64,000 nt of DNA from Amycolatopsis benzoatilytica AK 16/65 (GCF_000383915.1 NZ_KB912942.1:1186506-1250505), one strand, 5' to 3'. Shown: positions 25,745-35,746, counted from the stretch's first letter. The notes: a model not told the origin generated them from the sequence alone. Numbers and translations are program-made.

Positions 25745-25884
25745 GTCCGTGAAGGGACCCTTGAGGGAATCAGCGTCCCTGAACGGCCCCTTCGCGGACG
25801 TGGCGTCCGTGAAGGGGCCCTTCACGGACTTAGACTCCCTGAACGGTGCCTTTCACGGAATCAAAGTCCCTGAGGGGGCGCTTC
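25745..25884. repeat. 30-bp intergenic repeat array, copy A (about 4.5 units)
   Basis: Units of 30-31 bases starting TCCGTGAAGGG or TCCCTGAACGG alternate, so neighbouring units are partly inverted and can fold (for example GTCCGTGAAGGGGCCC with GGGCCCTTCACGGAC at 25805-25830). Between two converging genes; overlaps the 3' end of the small minus-strand gene. May act as a two-way terminator. Confidence 0.75.
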
Positions 25885-26127
25885 CCGGCCCAACGGCAGA
25901 TCGAACGCGAGCTGCTCCTCGCCGCGGCCGATCGCGCCCGCGCACCGAGGACAGGCTTCGACGCCGTCCGACTCCAGGTCGACCGCGGTCCACGTGCGGG
26001 ATTCCCGCTCGCCGCACGCGGACCGTCGATAGCGCAGGTCTCCGGCCCGGGTCATCACATGCGCGACCGGACGCTCTTCCGGCAGCGCTCCGACCAGATA
26101 CCACCGGGCGACAACAGCGACAGCCAT
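25861..26127 (-). CDS. Small Cys-containing protein of unknown function
   Basis: 88 residues from the ATG at 26127 with GGAGG eight bases upstream. It begins MAVAVVARWYLVGALPEERP and has one Cys in RRSACGERES and two in EACPRCAGA, suggesting a metal site. The last residues (LPLGREAPPQGL) run into the intergenic repeat, so the stop may have been set by repeat insertion. No family recognised. Confidence 0.55.
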   Translation of the reverse strand: MAVAVVARWYLVGALPEERPVAHVMTRAGDLRYRRSACGERESRTWTAVDLESDGVEACPRCAGAIGRGEEQLAFDLPLGREAPPQGL

Positions 26128-26226
26128 GGAACTCGCCTCCAAAGAGGTCACTCCGAGCTACCCGGCCATCCTCACCCCGCGACCCCGGCGAATCCGCGCT
26201 TTTCCGCTCCGTCGGCGAGTCGTTGA

Positions 26227-27231
26227 TCAATCCTGGTCGCAATAGCGAAGAAACCGGATCAATCCGCCGGCATCGTCTTCGTCGCCGTTCGTGACACATT
26301 CCGCGAGCTGTCGCTCCACCGTCGCGACATCCACCCCAGTTCCGATCGCCACGACGTCGCTGCGCCGTGACCCGCTCCACGACGACCGCTCCACCTGCAC
26401 GAACGACCCCACCGCATGGACGCCGAACCGCGACCGGGCCCCCGCGACCCCGACGTCGACATACCCCTTGACCCGATACAGACCGGCCGCCCGATTCTCC
26501 AGAAACGCGAGAAATCGCCGAGGAGACAACGGCTGATCGGCCCGGAAGGAAACGCTCTCGAAACGCGCGTGCAGATGCTCGGAATGATCATGCTCGCGCA
26601 GATCGTCGAATGACATCTGCCCGGCGATCTCCCGCGGTCGCGGATCGAAGAACAACGACGGGTCCACCCGTCCGTGCTCGGTCACCAGCACCGGTACCCC
26701 GGGCGCGTGCTCGCCGACCGTCGCCTTGACCTGGTCCAGCCGATCGGCGCCGACCCGGTCGGCCTTGTTGAGGACCACCAGGTCGGCCACCCGCAGGTGC
26801 TCGGCCAGTTCCGGGTGCTGGGTCCGGGACTCCTCGAACTCGGCGGCGTCCACGACCTGGACGAGCCCGCCGTAGCGGATGTCGGGGTTCTCGCTCGCGA
26901 TCATGAGCCGCAGCAGGTCGCGCGGTTCGGCGATGCCGCTGGCCTCGACGACGATCACGTCGATGCCCGCTTCGGGGCGGGAAAGCTTGCCGAGCATGGC
27001 GTCGAGCCCGCTCGCGTCCACGGCGCAGCACAGGCAGCCGTTGCCAACGGAGACCATCGTGTCGATCTGGCCGGCGACGGCGAGCGCGTCGATGTTGACG
27101 GCGCCGAAGTCGTTGACGACGACGCCGATCCGGGCTCCTTCGCGGTTGGCCAGCAGGTAGTTGAGCATCGTGCTCTTGCCGGAGCCCAGGAATCCCGCGA
27201 CGAGCACGACCGGGACTCGCTGCTTGGCCAC
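26227..27231 (-). CDS. COG0523 (CobW-like) GTPase metallochaperone
   Basis: 334 residues from a GTG at 27231. Walker A GFLGSGKST (about residues 14-22), the metal-binding CxCC motif (GNGCLCC), VVEASGIAEP and the NKAD guanine-recognition motif (LVVLNKADRVG) are all present, followed by a CobW C-terminal domain with a His-rich linker (HDHSEHLHARF). The family delivers metals such as zinc or cobalt to client proteins in a GTP-dependent way. Which metal cannot be told from sequence. Divergent from the flavodoxin gene. Confidence 0.85.
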   Translation of the reverse strand: MAKQRVPVVLVAGFLGSGKSTMLNYLLANREGARIGVVVNDFGAVNIDALAVAGQIDTMVSVGNGCLCCAVDASGLDAMLGKLSRPEAGIDVIVVEASGIAEPRDLLRLMIASENPDIRYGGLVQVVDAAEFEESRTQHPELAEHLRVADLVVLNKADRVGADRLDQVKATVGEHAPGVPVLVTEHGRVDPSLFFDPRPREIAGQMSFDDLREHDHSEHLHARFESVSFRADQPLSPRRFLAFLENRAAGLYRVKGYVDVGVAGARSRFGVHAVGSFVQVERSSWSGSRRSDVVAIGTGVDVATVERQLAECVTNGDEDDAGGLIRFLRYCDQD

Positions 27232-27333
27232 GCCTGGGTTCCGTTCTGCTTGGGGGCGTCGAGTTTACGGGCTGCCGCGGGCGGCGGGTCGGGCGGTGGG
27301 CGAGGCGGGGAGCGCTGGGGGGACAATGGGAAG

Positions 27334-27840
27334 ATGATCACTGTCCTCGTCGCGTATGCCGGCAAGCACGGCGGTACGCGGGAGATCGCCGAGGTCGTCG
27401 GCGAGGAGCTGCGCGCCGAGGAGTTCGAGGTCGACGTGTGCGGCGCGGCAGACGTCGACGGGGTCGAGAAGTACGCCGCGGTGGTGGTCGGAAGCGCGCT
27501 CTACTACGCGCGGTGGCGGCCGGAGGCAGTGCGGTTTCTGGAGCGGAACGCGGATGCGCTGAGGGAGCGGCCGGTCTGGCTGTTCCACAGTGGACCGTGC
27601 GGGCCGGCCGCGAACCTCGTCCGGGTGAGCTTGCCGGCCAAGGTGACGTTGCTGGCCGCCGCGATCGACGCGGAGCGCACCGAGACGTTCGGCGGCCGGC
27701 TTGATCCGGCGACCGCGAGCGGGGTCCTGGAGAAGCTGATGGCGCGCGGCGAGCGGGCCGGCGACTTCCGGGACTGGGAGCGGATCCGCGCGTGGGCCCG
27801 GGACATCGGCCGGCGGGTGCGGTCCGGGGTCGCGATCTAG
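27334..27840 (+). CDS. Flavodoxin-domain protein (HemG-like)
   Basis: 168 residues from the ATG at 27334 with GGGAAG upstream. N-terminal VLVAYAGKHGGTREIAEVVG is the FMN-phosphate loop of flavodoxins, and AAVVVGSALYYARWRPEAV and VWLFHSGPCGP are typical of the flavodoxin/protoporphyrinogen oxidase-like group. Probably an FMN electron carrier or small oxidoreductase. It runs towards the ABM-domain gene, 23 bases away. Confidence 0.75.
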   Translation: MITVLVAYAGKHGGTREIAEVVGEELRAEEFEVDVCGAADVDGVEKYAAVVVGSALYYARWRPEAVRFLERNADALRERPVWLFHSGPCGPAANLVRVSLPAKVTLLAAAIDAERTETFGGRLDPATASGVLEKLMARGERAGDFRDWERIRAWARDIGRRVRSGVAI

Positions 27841-27863
27841 GGCGCGGATGCTCCCGCACCGGG

Positions 27864-28214
27864 TCAGAGGTCGATCGGCTCGAACAGGTGCGGGTACGAC
27901 ACGATGTCTTCGGGGGATTCGGCCGCCAGGCGCTGGAACTCCGGATCGCCGAACGCGGTGGCGAGCGCCTCGGCGGATTCCCAGACCGCGACGTTCATCA
28001 GGAGCCGGCTGCCCGCGGTTCCCCGGTGCATCCGCAGGGACACGAATCCCGGCTGGGCCCTCATGAACTCGGCCTGTCGCCGGAAAAGGGCCAGGAACGA
28101 CTCGGTCTTCTCCGGCGGGACGACGAAGGTGTTGGCCAGGACGACCGGCCCGGCCTTCTCCTGGAACTGGGCGAAGATCGGGGTCTTCGGGTCGAGGCTC
28201 TGCAGCTGGGCCAT
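27864..28214 (-). CDS. Antibiotic biosynthesis monooxygenase (ABM) domain protein
   Basis: 116 residues from the ATG at 28214 with AGGGAAG upstream. VVLANTFVVPPEKTESFLAL, QPGFVSLRMHRGTAG and NVAVWESAEALATAF are typical of the dimeric alpha/beta-barrel ABM fold, used by heme-degrading and quinol/aromatic-oxidising enzymes. The upstream region has two copies of a strong palindrome, so it is probably under dedicated control. Confidence 0.75.
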   Translation of the reverse strand: MAQLQSLDPKTPIFAQFQEKAGPVVLANTFVVPPEKTESFLALFRRQAEFMRAQPGFVSLRMHRGTAGSRLLMNVAVWESAEALATAFGDPEFQRLAAESPEDIVSYPHLFEPIDL

Positions 28215-28273
28215 GGTCAGTACTTCCCTTCGCGGTGGGTCAGCCGGCGTCGCGGCAGCTGACCAGTGCACTT

Positions 28274-28339
28274 TCTAGCACTGCTAGATGACGTAGCGAC
28301 GCTATCACTGCTGCCGCTCGATTGTCTAGCGGTGCTAGA
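28274..28339. promoter_or_regulatory. Pair of palindromic operators TCTAGCxxTGCTAGA
   Basis: TCTAGCACTGCTAGA at 28274-28288 and TCTAGCGGTGCTAGA at 28325-28339: two 15-base inverted repeats with seven- and six-base arms, 51 bases apart, 60 bases upstream of the ABM start codon. The form is typical of TetR/MarR-type binding sites. No matching intact regulator gene is next to it. Confidence 0.65.
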
Positions 28340-28394
28340 TCCACGTGGTGGACCCAGCCGCGACTTCGGTGGCGGCTGAGGGAGCGTCGCGACG

Positions 28395-28550
28395 TCAGTC
28401 GGGCCGGCGGCTGCTGGCTCGGGCGAGCCCAAGGAATGACTCCCGGTCCGCACCGATTCCGGCACCGAGATTCGCCGCACGTGCGGCGGTCAGGGCAGCG
28501 TCGGCCTCTCCGGCGGCGCGGTGGTCGAGCTGGATGGTCGCGACGACCAG
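28395..28550 (-). pseudogene. Possible remnant of a helical-repeat protein C-terminus
   Basis: A 51-codon frame on the minus strand reads like the end of a real protein (RAAGEADAALTAARAANLG then ADRESFLGLARASSRRPD) but an in-frame TGA cuts it upstream and no start or ribosome site is seen. It could be what is left of a regulator (for example a TPR-type or LuxR-like C-terminus). Weak evidence from sequence texture only. Confidence 0.25.
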
Positions 28551-28698
28551 TCAGTCCGGCCGAAGCGTGCCGGTCGAATTCGCCGGATCGCCGGCCGCGA
28601 AACCTGCCGGTTAATCCGTTTTATCGGGCCCTGTCCGGGTCATCCGGAGTCCACATGCGACACTTGCTCCGCCGTCGCGGCAGGTGTAGACCAAGCCG

Positions 28699-29991
28699 GT
28701 GACGGAAAATGCTGCCGGGAGCAAGGAAAAGCGCAAGCTGACCGCGGATCAGCGGAATTCGTTCCTCGCCGCGTGGCTCGGCTGGAGCATGGACGCGTTC
28801 GACTACTTCCTCGTCGTCTTCGTGTTGTCCGACATCGCGAAAGATCATTCGTTCGGCGCGACCGCGACCCAGCTGGCGTTCATCACCACCGCGACGCTGG
28901 TGATGCGGCCGGTCGGCGCACTGGTGTTCGGACTGTGGGCGGACCGGTCCGGCAGGCGGATCCCGCTGATGGTCGACGTGCTGCTGTACTCGACGGCCGG
29001 CGTGCTCTGTGCGGTCGCGCCGAACTTCGGTGTGCTGCTGGTGCTGCGATTCGTCTACGGCATCGGCATGGGCGGCGAATGGGGGCTGGGCGCCGCGCTC
29101 GCGATGGAGAAGATTCCGGTGCAGCGGCGCGGTTTCTTCTCCGGGCTGCTGCAAGCGGGCTACTCCGCCGGCTACCTGCTGGCCGCGCTGGCGTACCTGC
29201 TGTTCCATACCGCGCTCGGGCTGGAGTGGCGGTGGATGTTCGTGCTGAGCATCTTCCCGGCGCTGATCAGCCTGCTGATCCGGGCGCGGGTCAAGGAATC
29301 CGAGGTGTGGGAGGCGGCGCAGGAGAAGATGCGGGTCACCCGCACCTCGGTCAAGGACGTGCTGTTCAACCCGAAAGTGCTGCGCCGCTTCGGGTACCTG
29401 GTGCTGCTGATGACCGCGTTCAACTGGATGAGCCACGGCACCCAGGACGTCTATCCGTCGTTCCTGAAGGCGACCGAGCACGGCGGGGCCGGACTGAGCG
29501 CGGCGACCAGCACCTGGATCGCCGTGCTGTACAACATCGGCGCGATCATCGGCGGGCTGGTCTTCGGGTCGCTGTCCGAACGCTTCGGCCGCCGGATCAC
29601 GATTGTCGGTGCGGCCGTACTCGGGCTGCCGATCGTGCCGATCTTCGCGATCGATCACGGGGCCGGAATGCTGGCGCTCGGGTCGTTCCTGATGCAGATC
29701 ATGGTGCAGGGCGCGTGGGGCGTCATCCCTGCGCATCTCACCGAGATGTCGCCGGACGCGATCCGCGGCTTCTTCCCTGGCGTGACCTACCAGCTCGGGA
29801 ACCTGCTGGCCGCGCTGAACCTCCCGATCCAGCAGAGCATCGCGCAGTCGCAGGGCTATTCCGCCGCGCTGCTGTGGACGGTGATCCCGGTGCTCGCCGC
29901 GGTCGCGGTGCTGACCGCGCTGGGCAGGGAAGCGAAGTCGATCCAGTTCGGCGCGGAGAGCGCCACGACGGCGCCCGCCAGCACTGCCTGA
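28699..29991 (+). CDS. MFS transporter, carboxylate/sialate-type (SHS/AAHS-like)
   Basis: 430 residues from a GTG at 28699. Twelve hydrophobic segments; the first span [20 protein letters not shown] is characteristic of the sialate:H+/lactate (SHS) and aromatic-acid symporter groups. Motif [14 protein letters not shown] and its second-half copy [13 protein letters not shown] are present. Probably imports a carboxylate with protons; the substrate is not evident. It stands alone between the ABM region and the PadR gene. Confidence 0.8.
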   Translation: MTENAAGSKEKRKLTADQRNSFLAAWLGWSMDAFDYFLVVFVLSDIAKDHSFGATATQLAFITTATLVMRPVGALVFGLWADRSGRRIPLMVDVLLYSTAGVLCAVAPNFGVLLVLRFVYGIGMGGEWGLGAALAMEKIPVQRRGFFSGLLQAGYSAGYLLAALAYLLFHTALGLEWRWMFVLSIFPALISLLIRARVKESEVWEAAQEKMRVTRTSVKDVLFNPKVLRRFGYLVLLMTAFNWMSHGTQDVYPSFLKATEHGGAGLSAATSTWIAVLYNIGAIIGGLVFGSLSERFGRRITIVGAAVLGLPIVPIFAIDHGAGMLALGSFLMQIMVQGAWGVIPAHLTEMSPDAIRGFFPGVTYQLGNLLAALNLPIQQSIAQSQGYSAALLWTVIPVLAAVAVLTALGREAKSIQFGAESATTAPASTA

Positions 29992-30017
29992 CTTTTCCCG
30001 GGTTCGTTCGTCGTTGG

Positions 30018-30046
30018 TTGCGTCCGACTGGGTCGGCGATATATCG
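30018..30046 (+). promoter_or_regulatory. Promoter with embedded palindrome in front of padR-like gene
   Basis: TTGCGT at 30018-30023 and TATATC at 30040-30045 are spaced 16 bases apart like -35/-10 boxes; the perfect palindrome CGATATATCG (30037-30046) overlaps the -10. A PadR repressor binding here would control its own gene. The inferred start of transcription is about 35 bases before the ATG at 30088. Confidence 0.45.
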
Positions 30047-30087
30047 TCGTCATGTCGGCGATAGAACAACGACGAATGAGGTGTGCG

Positions 30088-31383
30088 ATGACGACGACCG
30101 CAGGCGGGGGACACGCGTTCCGGGGCTTCGGCGGGCCGGAACGGTTCGAGGGGAAGGGCATGCCGTTCGGATTCGGCCGGCCCGGCGGCGATCGCGGGGT
30201 GCCGGACGGGCATGCCGGAGGCCGGGACGAGCGCGCCGGGGCCGGGTATTGGCCTGGCGGCGGGAGAGGTCGGCATCCGGGCGGGCCGGGGGAAGGGCAC
30301 GGGTGGCCCGGATTCGGCGCGGACGAGGGGCGCGGCGGACCGGATGCGAGGGGAAGCGCCGTGCGACAGGGGGAGCCGTTCCACGGCGCGGCTGGGCATG
30401 GCTGGCCGGGGGTGGCTGGGCTCGGCTGGCCCGGTGCGGCGGCTGGGCATGGGTGGCCTGGCGGTGATCTAGCTGGGCATGGTTGGCCGGGTGCGGCTGA
30501 GCACGGCTGGCCGGGTGGTGCGGCTGGGCATGGCTGGCCTGGCGGCGAGATGCCGGGCGGCCATGTGCGGCCAGGTCCGTTCGGCGGGTCTGGGCCGGGG
30601 TTCGGCTGGCCGGGTCCGCACGGTCATCCGGGGCATCCCCACGGCGGCCACGGCTGGCATCCAGGCCATCGAGGCCACCCCGGCGAGCACGCGGTGCCCT
30701 TCGACAGCGCGGACGACGAGGAAACCTGGGACAGCACGGTCTTCGAAGCTCACGGCGGCTTCCCGCCAGCGCCTCCCGGCCCTCCTGGCCCGCCCGAGCC
30801 GCCGGGTCGCCCTGGCCGCCCCGGTCCGCCGGGGATGCCCGGGTTCCCGGGCTTTCCGGGGTTCCCCGGATTCCCGGGCGGCCCCGGCGGGCCGGGCAGC
30901 TTCTTCGGCGGTCCGCCGCGCAGCGGACGCGGCCCGGCGCGGCCGGTGCGTCCGGCGGTGCTCGCGCTGCTCGCCGAGGAGCCCCGGCACGGCTACCAGT
31001 TGATGCAGGAGATCCGCCGGCGAACGAACGACGAGTGGCGGCCCAGCCCGGGTTCCATTTACCCGATTCTGCAGCAACTCGAGGACGAAGGTCTCGTCCG
31101 CACCGCCGAGGAGGGCGGGCGCCGGGTCGCGCATCTGACCGAAGCGGGACGCGAGCACGTCGCCGGGCGCGAGGAGGAGTTCGCGGCGTTGTGGGAGTCC
31201 GGCACGCGGACGGACGACCCGAGCGCGGACCGGTTCGGGGCGCTGTATCAGCAGATCGGCGAGTTGGCGGGCGCGGCGATGCAGGTCGCGCACACGGGCA
31301 GCGAGACCCAGGTCGCGGAGGCGCACAAGGTTCTGCGCGAGGCGCGACGCCGGCTGTACGGCCTGCTGGCCGAGGACGAATAA
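30088..31383 (+). CDS. PadR-family regulator with a giant Gly/Pro/His/Trp-rich, collagen-like N-terminal extension
   Basis: 431 residues from the ATG at 30088 (GAGGTG five bases upstream); an ATG at 30052 overlaps the promoter palindrome and is unlikely. The last ~150 residues are a PadR winged helix (RPAVLALLAEEPRHGYQLM, PGSIYPILQQLEDEGLV, HLTEAGREHVAGREEE) with a dimerising C-terminal helix. The first ~280 residues are low-complexity: at least seven xGWPG units (GHGWPG, EHGWPG) and a Gly-X-Y stretch (GPPGMPGFPGFPGFPGFPG). Ordinary PadR proteins are 100-200 residues, so the extension is exceptional. Function unknown; it may drive condensation or bind metal through His. Confidence 0.8.
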   Translation: MTTTAGGGHAFRGFGGPERFEGKGMPFGFGRPGGDRGVPDGHAGGRDERAGAGYWPGGGRGRHPGGPGEGHGWPGFGADEGRGGPDARGSAVRQGEPFHGAAGHGWPGVAGLGWPGAAAGHGWPGGDLAGHGWPGAAEHGWPGGAAGHGWPGGEMPGGHVRPGPFGGSGPGFGWPGPHGHPGHPHGGHGWHPGHRGHPGEHAVPFDSADDEETWDSTVFEAHGGFPPAPPGPPGPPEPPGRPGRPGPPGMPGFPGFPGFPGFPGGPGGPGSFFGGPPRSGRGPARPVRPAVLALLAEEPRHGYQLMQEIRRRTNDEWRPSPGSIYPILQQLEDEGLVRTAEEGGRRVAHLTEAGREHVAGREEEFAALWESGTRTDDPSADRFGALYQQIGELAGAAMQVAHTGSETQVAEAHKVLREARRRLYGLLAEDE

Positions 31384-31517
31384 CGGGAAACTGACCGCCG
31401 CGGTCGAGTCTATTGTGGACTCGGCCGCGGCGGCTGCCTCGGGACACAACCGGAAGTGGTCCGAGCGCGCGTGTCGGTTGTTGGACGCCGTCGCGGTGCG
31501 GCCTGTCCAATGCGGGC

Positions 31518-34500
31518 ATGCGCGCATTCGTCCACTTGCACGTCCACACCGAGTATTCGATGTTGGACGGTGCGGCGAAGATCGGCCCGTTGTTCGCGGA
31601 GGCGGCCCGGTTGGGGATGCCTGCGGTGGGGATGACCGATCACGGGAACATGTACGGCGGGGACGAGTTTTACCAGACGTCGAAGAAGCACGGGATCAAG
31701 CCGATCATCGGGATCGAGGCGTATGTCGCGCCGGAGTCGCGGTTTCATAAGAAGCCGGTTTTCTGGGGGCAGGCGAATCAGCGGGGGTCGGACGAGTTCG
31801 GTGAGGGCGGGGACGTTTCGGGCGGTGGTGCGTATACGCACATGACGATGGTGGCGGGTGATGCGACGGGGTTGCGGAATCTGTTCAAGCTGTCGTCGTT
31901 GGCGTCGATTCAGGGGTATTACCGGAAGCCGCGGATGGACCGGGAGCTGATCGCGGAGAATGCGGCGGGGATTATCGCGACGACGGGGTGTCCGTCGGGC
32001 GAGGTGCAGACGCGGTTGCGGTTGGGGCAGCGGGAGGCGGCGATTCAGGCCGCGTCGGATTACAAGGATATTTTCGGGGCGGGGAATTTTTTCCTGGAGT
32101 TGATGGATCACGGGTTGCCGATCGAGCGGTCGGTGCGGGAGGGTTTGCTGGAGGTCGGGAAGCTGCTGGATTTGCCGTCGTTGGCGACGAATGATTCGCA
32201 TTATGTGACGAAGGATCAGGCGGATACGCATTCGGCGTTGTTGTGTGTGCAGGCGGGGAAGACGCTGAATGATCCGACGCGGTTCAAGTTCGACGGGGAT
32301 GGTTATTTCCTGAAGTCCGCGGAGGAGATGCGGGAGTACTGGGATCGGGAGGTTCCGGGGGCGGCGGACAACACGCTGTTGATCGCGGAGCGGGTCGAGT
32401 CGTATGAGGACGTGTACGCGCACAAGGACCGGATGCCGGTCTTCGACGTCCCGGAAGGCCACACCGAAGCCACCTGGCTGCAGCACGAAGTCATGGCCGG
32501 CCTCGCCGAGAGAATGCCGGACGGCGTTCCCAGCGAGTACCGTGATCGCGCTGAGTACGAACTCGGCGTCATCGTGGACAAAGGGTTTCCCGGCTACTTC
32601 TTGATCACCGCGGACCTGATCGCGCACGCTCGCACCTCGGGGATCCGGGTGGGGCCGGGGCGAGGGTCGGCAGCCGGGTCGCTGGTCGCCTACGCGCTGC
32701 GGATCACCAATCTCGACCCGATCCGGCACGGCCTGCTCTTCGAGCGGTTCCTGAACCCGGAGCGAGTGTCCATGCCGGACATCGACATGGACTTCGACGA
32801 CCGCCGCCGCGGCGAGATGATCCGGTACGCCACCGACAAGTACGGCTCGGACCGGGTCGCCCAGGTCATCACGTTCGGCACGATCAAGACCAAGGCGGCG
32901 ATCAAGGATTCCGCGAGAGTCCACTTCGGCCAGCCGGGGTATGCGATCGCGGACAAGATCTCGAAGGCGCTGCCGCCGCCGGTGGCGGCCAAGGACATTC
33001 CGTTGGCCGGCATCGTGGACGCCGGGCACGAGCGCTACGCCGAGGCGGCGGAAGTCCGGGCGCTGGTCGAGACCGACGACGAGTGCAAAACGATCTTCGA
33101 CACCGCCCGCGGGCTGGAGGGCCTGATCCGCAACGCCGGCGTGCACGCCTGCGCGGTCATCATGTCCAGCGAACCGCTCGACGAAGTGATTCCGTTGTGG
33201 CGCAGGGACGACGGTTCGATCATCACCGGCTGGGACTACCCGTCCTGCGAGGCCATCGGCCTGCTGAAGATGGACTTCCTGGGCCTGCGCACCCTGACCG
33301 TCATCGGCGACGCGATCGACAACATCAACGTCAACCGCGGCGAGGACGTCGATCTGGACTTGCTGGCCACCGACGACGCGGAGACATTCGCGCTGCTGGT
33401 CCGGGGAGACAGCCTCGGGGTGTTCCAACTGGACGGCGGGGCGATGCGTGATCTGCTGCGCCGGATGCGTCCCACCGGGTTCGAAGACATCGTCGCGGTC
33501 AACGCGCTGTACCGGCCGGGTCCGATGGCGATGAACACGCACAACAACTACGCGGACCGCAAGAACCGGCGGCAGGCGGTCGATCCGATCCATCCGGAAC
33601 TGGCCGGACCGCTGCGCGAAATCCTTGCCGAAACGCATGGCCTGGTGGTCTACCAGGAACAGATCATGCAGATCGCGCGGCAGGTCGCCGGGTACTCGAT
33701 GGGCCGCGCGGACGTGCTCCGGCGGGCGATGGGCAAGAAGAAAAAAGAAGTACTGGAAAAGGAGTTCGAGGGCTTCCGGGACGGGATGGTCGCCAACGGT
33801 TTTTCCGCGGCGGCGGTGCGGGCATTGTGGGACACGATCCTGCCGTTCGCCGGCTACGCGTTCAACAAGTCGCACGCCGCCGGCTACGCGCTGGTCGGGT
33901 ATTGGACCGCGTATCTCAAGGCGAACTACACCGCGGAGTACATGGCCGCGTTGCTGACGTCGGTGGGGGACAACAAGGACAAGTCGGCGATCTATCTGTC
34001 GGAGTGCCGTCGGCTGGGGATCAAGGTGCTGCCGCCGGATGTGAACGAGTCGGCGCTGCGGTTCGCGGCCGTCGGGAGCGACATCCGGTTCGGTCTGGGC
34101 GCGGTGCGCAATGTGGGCGCGAACGTGGTGGAGTCGATCATCAAGACGCGCGAGGAGAAGGGCAAGTATTCCTCGTTCACCGAGTTCCTGGACAAGTCGG
34201 AGCTGGTGGCGTGCAACAAGCGGGTGATCGAGTCGCTGATCAAGGCGGGTGCGTTCGACTCGATGGGGCACACCCGGCTGTCGATGATCCAGGTGCACGA
34301 GGACGCGGTGGAAGCTGTCGTGCAGCTCAAGCGCCAGGAAGCGATGGGACAATTCGATCTCTTCGGCGGCGACGAGCAACCGGCCTCGTCGCCGCTGGCG
34401 CATCTGAAGTTCGGTGCCGAGGAATGGCCGCGCAAACAGCTGCTGGCCCATGAGCGGGACATGCTCGGACTGTATGTCTCCGGCCATCCGCTCGACGGCG

Positions 34501-35036
34501 CGGAAGGAATTCTCCGCAGACACGCGCCCCGTCCGATCGCGGCGATCATCGACAACCCGCCGAAAGAAGGCGAACTGATCGTTTCCGGGTTGATCACCTC
34601 GCTGGAGCGGCGGGTCAACAAAAAGGGCGAGCCGTGGGCGATCTGCACGGTGGAGGACCTGGACGCGTCGCTGGAGGTGCTGTTCTTTCCCAAGTCGTAC
34701 GCGTTGTGCTCGGCGGACCTGGTCGAGGACAACGCGGTGCTGGTGAAGGGCCGGGTCAACTGGCGGGAGGACAAGATGTCCGTCTTCGGCGCGGCGGTGG
34801 TGTCGCTGGATCTGACCGAACTCGGCGAAACGCCGCTGGTGCTGTACACGCGGGCAGAGAAGGTCACCTTGCCGATGGTGCTGGAACTGAAGCAGACATT
34901 GTTGGCGTACAAAGGAAAAACGCCGGTTCACGTGCAGGTGGGGGAACGCCGGTACGCGCTGGACGGGTACTCGGTTCAGGTCACGCCGGCGCTGCTGGGC
35001 GAGATCAAGACGATCCGGGGAATCGCGTTGACCTGA
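31518..35036 (+). CDS. dnaE: DNA polymerase III alpha subunit
   Basis: 1172 residues from the ATG at 31518. The PHP domain opens with [18 protein letters not shown]; the polymerase active site PDIDMDF lies at about residues 419-425 with Asp421 and Asp423; [49 protein letters not shown] and [19 protein letters not shown] are all standard. The C-terminus contains the OB domain ([21 protein letters not shown]). Catalyses chromosome replication. Codon use in about the first 900 bases differs from the rest (many TTG, GGG, GAT, TTT). Confidence 0.97.
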   Translation: MRAFVHLHVHTEYSMLDGAAKIGPLFAEAARLGMPAVGMTDHGNMYGGDEFYQTSKKHGIKPIIGIEAYVAPESRFHKKPVFWGQANQRGSDEFGEGGDVSGGGAYTHMTMVAGDATGLRNLFKLSSLASIQGYYRKPRMDRELIAENAAGIIATTGCPSGEVQTRLRLGQREAAIQAASDYKDIFGAGNFFLELMDHGLPIERSVREGLLEVGKLLDLPSLATNDSHYVTKDQADTHSALLCVQAGKTLNDPTRFKFDGDGYFLKSAEEMREYWDREVPGAADNTLLIAERVESYEDVYAHKDRMPVFDVPEGHTEATWLQHEVMAGLAERMPDGVPSEYRDRAEYELGVIVDKGFPGYFLITADLIAHARTSGIRVGPGRGSAAGSLVAYALRITNLDPIRHGLLFERFLNPERVSMPDIDMDFDDRRRGEMIRYATDKYGSDRVAQVITFGTIKTKAAIKDSARVHFGQPGYAIADKISKALPPPVAAKDIPLAGIVDAGHERYAEAAEVRALVETDDECKTIFDTARGLEGLIRNAGVHACAVIMSSEPLDEVIPLWRRDDGSIITGWDYPSCEAIGLLKMDFLGLRTLTVIGDAIDNINVNRGEDVDLDLLATDDAETFALLVRGDSLGVFQLDGGAMRDLLRRMRPTGFEDIVAVNALYRPGPMAMNTHNNYADRKNRRQAVDPIHPELAGPLREILAETHGLVVYQEQIMQIARQVAGYSMGRADVLRRAMGKKKKEVLEKEFEGFRDGMVANGFSAAAVRALWDTILPFAGYAFNKSHAAGYALVGYWTAYLKANYTAEYMAALLTSVGDNKDKSAIYLSECRRLGIKVLPPDVNESALRFAAVGSDIRFGLGAVRNVGANVVESIIKTREEKGKYSSFTEFLDKSELVACNKRVIESLIKAGAFDSMGHTRLSMIQVHEDAVEAVVQLKRQEAMGQFDLFGGDEQPASSPLAHLKFGAEEWPRKQLLAHERDMLGLYVSGHPLDGAEGILRRHAPRPIAAIIDNPPKEGELIVSGLITSLERRVNKKGEPWAICTVEDLDASLEVLFFPKSYALCSADLVEDNAVLVKGRVNWREDKMSVFGAAVVSLDLTELGETPLVLYTRAEKVTLPMVLELKQTLLAYKGKTPVHVQVGERRYALDGYSVQVTPALLGEIKTIRGIALT

Positions 35037-35175
35037 CCGTCGCAGGGGTCCTATCCTCCGGGGACCGGCCAGTCCGGAATCTGATCACGGCTGCGGCTTC
35101 TGTCCGCGCCGGCCCTCCCTGCGCTGCAGCGAGCTTCTGACGACCCCCGTGACGACCTGAGAACGGAGTACCCCC

Positions 35176-35673
35176 ATGCCTCTTGCCCGATTGACCACCG
35201 GCACCGAACGCGCGCTCCTGGAGAACGCGCTCGACCGCAACCGCGAAGCCCTGATCGCGACCGCGCGCGGCCTGTCCGAAGCCGACGCCCGCCGCCGGCT
35301 CGTCGGTTCGCTGACAACGCCGATTTCCCTGCTCAAACACGCCGCGGGAGCCGAACGGATCTGGTTTCAGCGCTTCTGGGCAGGCCTGGCCGAGGCCGAC
35401 TGCGACGGGTACTCGAAGCGGGACGTGGGCACCTTCGCGGTCGCCGACGACGAAAGCCTGGCCGAGGTGATCGCCGAGTTCGAACGGGCCAGCCAGCGCT
35501 CGCGGGAGATCACTGCCCGGTTCGAACTGGACGACACCAAGGACATGCCCCGGGAAGGGACGGTCAGCATGCGCTGGACACTGCTCATGATGAGCGAGGA
35601 ATTCGCCCGGCACGCCGGACACGGGGACATCCTCCGCGAGCAGATCGACGGCGTCCCGCACCCGAAGCGCTAA
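35176..35673 (+). CDS. DinB-like (DUF664) protein
   Basis: 165 residues from the ATG at 35176. ENALDRNREALIATARGLSE, the metal-site region SLLKHAAGAERIWFQRFWAG and FARHAGHGDILREQIDG are the hallmarks of the DinB four-helix metal-binding family. Family members often act as thiol-dependent (mycothiol or bacillithiol) transferases; the substrate here is unknown. It converges with the carboxylase gene, with a palindromic repeat between them. Confidence 0.8.
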   Translation: MPLARLTTGTERALLENALDRNREALIATARGLSEADARRRLVGSLTTPISLLKHAAGAERIWFQRFWAGLAEADCDGYSKRDVGTFAVADDESLAEVIAEFERASQRSREITARFELDDTKDMPREGTVSMRWTLLMMSEEFARHAGHGDILREQIDGVPHPKR

Positions 35674-35704
35674 GGCCGCTTCATCGCCTCGCCCGGTCCG
35701 GGAA

Positions 35705-35746
35705 GTGCCCCTTGCCGGACTTGGATTCCGGCAAGGGGCCCCTCAC
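35705..35746. repeat. Intergenic palindromic repeat, copy B
   Basis: CCCCTTGCCGGA (35708-35719) is exactly complementary to TCCGGCAAGGGG (35727-35738), loop of seven bases. Same family as the 30-bp repeat at 25745 (TTGCCGGA variant also at 52,720). Sits between the 3' ends of two converging genes: a probable two-way terminator. Confidence 0.75.

Larger units (their letters stand above)
28215..28698. other. 484-bp region without an intact gene
   Basis: Holds the promoter region of the ABM gene with two palindromes (28274-28339), a probable gene remnant on the minus strand (28395-28550) and the leader of the MFS transporter gene. No open frame here has convincing composition and a ribosome site. 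Confidence 0.5.

Noticed and set aside
28345..28614. 89-codon plus-strand frame after the second palindrome
   Set aside because: Ala/Ser/Arg-rich with no TetR or MarR helix pattern and no ribosome site; the minus strand here reads more protein-like.
31410..34931. 1173-codon open frame antisense to dnaE
   Set aside because: Composition is the mirror of the GC-rich coding strand (His/Arg/Gln-rich), with no ribosome site; dnaE motifs are clear on the other strand.
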